From Rhodospirillaceae bacterium (GTDB taxonomy: Bacteria; Pseudomonadota; Alphaproteobacteria; Rhodospirillales; UBA2165), in the NCBI GenBank assembly GCA_018649725.1, contig JABIHH010000023.1, positions 1 through 64,000 of the forward strand: a stretch of 64,000 nucleotides of DNA, read 5' to 3'. The translations under genes and the position numbers were made by a program. The notes under the pieces are model-generated. The model worked only from the letters and a program-made list of their open reading frames with translations. It had not been told where the DNA came from and did not search any database. Each line of letters begins with the position of its first letter. Positions within the stretch are counted from its first letter, which is position 1. Shown piece after piece: positions 61,232 through 64,000 of the stretch.

Positions 61232-64000
61232 TTATGCGGCCTCGTCTTCCTGGTCAGTGGCACCTTTGTCGACAGGCTGCATCCGGCTTTCCCGTTGCCC
61301 GCTAATTTCCAGGCACCGATCTATCCATTGCGAGGTAAGCTTTTCCTGCACTGAATTCTGCCGCAAGCGCGCGCCGAGCAGACTAAAATTGACTTGCTCC
61401 AAGGGTTGATCCTGGTTTGAGCAGGAGAAGACGAGCGTTTGTTCGCCGGTCTCCTGATTGACATGGGTCTGCACACATTGACCGCAAATTTCTTTCATCA
61501 TGCATTGCATTGGTGAGTTGATGCTGGCGATGGCGTGGAAACGGTCTTTAATGTGAGGCAGCAATTTGCCGCGCAACGCGTCTGCGACGGCACCCATCAT
61601 GCCGTGCGAGCCAATGACAACGGCCCGGTCAACATCGCCAATTGGGATAATTGCCTGGCCGAGATTTCCTTCGGCATAATTCACCATCGCATCAATGATG
61701 TTGCCGACATAGGTTTTGTCCTGTGGCCGGTCCGGCACAAAGCCGGGTGCTTCATCACAGCACCAGATGATGGTATCAGCCGCGGCTTCAATCTCAGCGA
61801 CTTTGTAGCGATCAGTGATCGTCTTATAGCCGGCGAAATAAAGCACTTTAGAACCAGCAGCCCGCAAAGCCTGACCGATAGAGAATAAGACAGCATTGCC
61901 CAATCCACCGCCCGCCAGCAAAACCGTTTCACCCTCGGGGATCTCCGTTGCTGTGCCGGTAGGTCCCATTAAGACGATCGGCTCGCCCGGTTGAAGCTGG
62001 GCGCATAAATCTGAGGACCCGCCCATTTCAAGAACAATCATCGAGACCAGGCCTTCCTCTTTGTCGACCCAGGCACCTGTTAAAGCTAATCCTTCCATTG
62101 CCAATCGGGTTTCATCAACCATCGGCGCCAGAGTTTCAAAATTTTGCAGTCGATAAAACTGACCTGGCTGAAACTGGCGGGCAGCTTGTGGGGCCCGCAC
62201 GACAATTTCAATGATTGTATCATTCAACCTCTCAACTTTGTGGACGACAGCCCGCATTTCAGAATTCAAGCCGGCAAAGAAAACGTCATCTCCTTCCGTA
62301 TTGGCCGGTTTATTTTCCGCCAGTATTTTGCTGATTGCCGGGTAGCCTTGTAGGGCGCTGGCCATGGCGCTCACCACGTTGCCGGCAAACGAGGGGTGAA
62401 GATCGCCAAAGAAACTGACGGCGCGACCATCCTCTTCAATATGCGCTAAAACGTGTACGTCTTTGGGCTTTTTGATGCGTTCGGGCTCTACCGGGGTGCC
62501 ATCAAGGTCAAAGGCCTTGAAGTAACGGCCATCGAGTTCGAACCGCTTTTCATCTTCGCGGGCCAAGACGGTGTTGGGTTGCGTGCCGGCAGCGATCAAG
62601 ACGGCCCGGGCGGGAAGTTTTTCAACATTGTCCAGGGTCAGCCACGTGCCATCTCTGGTGAGGCGTTGTTTGTTAAGGGTGAGGTGGCTGACATGGCCAA
62701 ATTTATCGACCAAGGCCGTAATCGGCGAGAGACATTCAGCAATTGTAATGCCCTCTTCCAAGGCTTTTTCGACTTCTTCATGGTTGAGCGTATAGCTTGG
62801 GCTGTCCATCAAACGTTTGCGATAGGCAACCGTAACGCCGCCCCATTTCTTCAATAGCTCTAGGATATGAGGGTCGCGCTCTTCCATTTCAGCCACCGCC
62901 CGCTCAGCTCGAATTGCCTTTGCATGGCTGATGAACTCGTCTGCGATTAGACCTTCTTCCTCATCCCAGGCAGCGCGTATTTGGGTTTCACCTCGCTCTT
63001 TGACGAGTGTTTCATAGCGCTTTAGAAATTTTTCAACCTGCACGGGGTAATAGGCGAGCGCCTCTGTTGCGGTATCGATTGCGGTAAGACCTCCACCGAT
63101 TACGATAGCCGGCAGACGAAGCTGCATATTGGCGATTGATTCCGACTTTGCCGCACCGGTGAGTTGCAAGGCCATCAGAAAGTCTGAGGCTGCCCGGACG
63201 CCACGGACCAATCCACGTGGGATAGGGATGATTGTTGGCCGGCCGGCGCCGAGCGCCAAGGCGATATGATCGAAGCCGCGCTCGAACGCATTGTCCACGG
63301 TAAGCGTGCCGCCAAATCTGACGGCACCGAACATGGCGAATTGCTGCCGCCGTTCGACCAGGAGGCGAAGGATTTTTAGGAAATTTTTGTCCCAGCGAAC
63401 CGTGATGCCGTATTCCGCCACACCACCAAATCCAGCCATAACACGGTTATCCAGCTGCTCCTCAAGTTCTTTAATGTCTTTAATCGGCTTAAATGGCTGA
63501 CGTTTGCCGTGGGCATCAACGCCGGATATTTCGGCAGGTAATGGTTCCATTTTGAGACCATCAATGCCGACAACGGTATGCCCGTCATTCATGAGGTGGT
63601 GGGCCAAGGTATAACCGGAAGGTCCCATACCGGCCACGAGGACACGGAAGCCCGTAGGTGCCTTGGGAAGCGGGCGGGCGAGGTTGAGTGGGTTCCACCG
63701 AGTGAGCAGGCTATAAATCTCAAAACCAAAGGGGAGTGCCAGAACATCTTTTAAAATGCGGGTTTCAATTTCAGGGATGTTGACGGGATCTTGCTTTTGG
63801 TAAACGCATGATTTCATGCATTCATTGCAAATTCGATGGCCGGTTCCGGCTGTCATCGGGTTTTCGATCACCAAGGCAGCCAAGGCGCCAAGAGCAGACC
63901 CTTGCGCTTTCAGAATATTCATTTCCGAGATACGAACGCCCAGCGGACAACCGGTTAAAGGAACGCCAAAAGGACTATTAGCAAAGTCTGATTCTTCCTC
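61232..64000 (-). CDS. GltD-like/PyrK-like multidomain iron-sulfur flavoprotein (5' end outside window)
   Basis: The frame is open to the window edge, so the true start is beyond 64000; 922 residues are visible. Upstream part: a Cys region (TGCPLGVRISEM, then RICNECMKSCVYQ) like the 4Fe-4S domain of GltD. Next an FAD-binding GMGPSGYTLAHHL and an NAD(P) domain with GGGLTAIDTATEAL. From about residue 560 it becomes PyrK-like: FQPGQFYRLQNF, LMGPTGTA, LAGGGLGNAVLF, and C-terminal 2Fe-2S Cys (QCMMKEICGQC...FSCSNQ). It probably passes electrons between NAD(P)H and an iron-sulfur partner, perhaps the converging aldehyde oxidoreductase. Confidence 0.85.
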   Translation of the reverse strand, partial: EEESDFANSPFGVPLTGCPLGVRISEMNILKAQGSALGALAALVIENPMTAGTGHRICNECMKSCVYQKQDPVNIPEIETRILKDVLALPFGFEIYSLLTRWNPLNLARPLPKAPTGFRVLVAGMGPSGYTLAHHLMNDGHTVVGIDGLKMEPLPAEISGVDAHGKRQPFKPIKDIKELEEQLDNRVMAGFGGVAEYGITVRWDKNFLKILRLLVERRQQFAMFGAVRFGGTLTVDNAFERGFDHIALALGAGRPTIIPIPRGLVRGVRAASDFLMALQLTGAAKSESIANMQLRLPAIVIGGGLTAIDTATEALAYYPVQVEKFLKRYETLVKERGETQIRAAWDEEEGLIADEFISHAKAIRAERAVAEMEERDPHILELLKKWGGVTVAYRKRLMDSPSYTLNHEEVEKALEEGITIAECLSPITALVDKFGHVSHLTLNKQRLTRDGTWLTLDNVEKLPARAVLIAAGTQPNTVLAREDEKRFELDGRYFKAFDLDGTPVEPERIKKPKDVHVLAHIEEDGRAVSFFGDLHPSFAGNVVSAMASALQGYPAISKILAENKPANTEGDDVFFAGLNSEMRAVVHKVERLNDTIIEIVVRAPQAARQFQPGQFYRLQNFETLAPMVDETRLAMEGLALTGAWVDKEEGLVSMIVLEMGGSSDLCAQLQPGEPIVLMGPTGTATEIPEGETVLLAGGGLGNAVLFSIGQALRAAGSKVLYFAGYKTITDRYKVAEIEAAADTIIWCCDEAPGFVPDRPQDKTYVGNIIDAMVNYAEGNLGQAIIPIGDVDRAVVIGSHGMMGAVADALRGKLLPHIKDRFHAIASINSPMQCMMKEICGQCVQTHVNQETGEQTLVFSCSNQDQPLEQVNFSLLGARLRQNSVQEKLTSQWIDRCLEISGQRESRMQPVDKGATDQEDEAA

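Noticed and set aside
1-64000. CRISPR arrays, insertion sequences, prophage, rRNA genes
   Set aside because: Looked for regularly spaced repeats, transposase motifs, integrases and rRNA landmarks; none seen.

Overview
The window looks like an ordinary chromosomal stretch from an aerobic, probably aquatic, alphaproteobacterium. Evidence: an aa3-type cytochrome oxidase cluster (coxB, coxA, ctaG, coxC, DUF983) with ctaB, thrC and an M16 peptidase nearby, Coq7-type ubiquinone hydroxylation, cysI flanked by DUF2849 and DUF934, an argD-argF-hslO block, ApaG, YqaA, and a Mla-type lipid transporter. Base composition is moderate. About 65 protein genes, one tRNA-Leu and no phage, insertion sequence, rRNA or CRISPR array were found. 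I cannot name the genus.

Layout. 0-9 kb: tRNA-Leu(CAA), a response regulator, a run yqaA-like/dsbB/coq7/EamA exporter, a peroxiredoxin, a ScsB/DsbD-like thiol reductase with an unusual inverted repeat over its start codon, yqgE, and a Tat-type dienelactone hydrolase interrupted by a stop codon. 9-21 kb: a leftward block (a 31-residue membrane peptide, DUF420, a divergent heme-copper oxidase subunit I-like protein, ctaB, M32 carboxypeptidase, thrC, M16 peptidase, Cys-rich protein) divergent from coxB-coxA-ctaG-coxC-DUF983. 21-28 kb: a leftward operon joining a SpoIIE/HATPase phosphatase and a STAS protein to mlaE-mlaF-mlaD and a broken auxiliary lipoprotein; an HD-GYP response regulator diverges. 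28-30.5 kb: assimilatory sulfite reductase unit.

30.9-36 kb: a tightly packed operon of an ECF sigma factor, a one-helix membrane protein, a Spy/CnrX-like periplasmic protein, a MacA-like adaptor carrying its own Spy-like insertion, and MacB-like ABC parts. This looks like a self-contained envelope-stress or metal sensing and efflux unit. 36-44.8 kb: glutathione-dependent formaldehyde dehydrogenase, a TauE/SafE transporter, a response regulator, an unrecognised protein, a two-domain VOC protein, a radical SAM protein overlapping a calcineurin-like protein that lacks several metal ligands, an OmpA-like lipoprotein, apaG and folE. 44.9-51.3 kb: trkH, argE, a lipoprotein, hslO, argF, argD. 51.4-58.7 kb: three tandem ABC-2 permease paralogues with no ATPase beside them, recX, an MscS channel, DUF6165, a DUF123 protein, and a cyclic-nucleotide-binding/helical-repeat protein. 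58.8-64 kb: an NTF2-like protein, a tungsten-type aldehyde ferredoxin oxidoreductase, and a converging GltD-PyrK-like flavoprotein cut by the window edge.

A small family of dispersed palindromes (five copies) sits only at gene ends. Two genes (the dienelactone hydrolase and the Mla lipoprotein) carry one in-frame TAA each, in both cases where CAA (Gln) fits; these are the clearest signs of decay or base error. The best leads for something new are the radical SAM/degenerate phosphoesterase pair, the adaptor with an internal Spy-like domain in the ECF operon, the oxidase-like protein without helix-VII histidines, and the inverted repeat that could hide the start codon of the thiol reductase.
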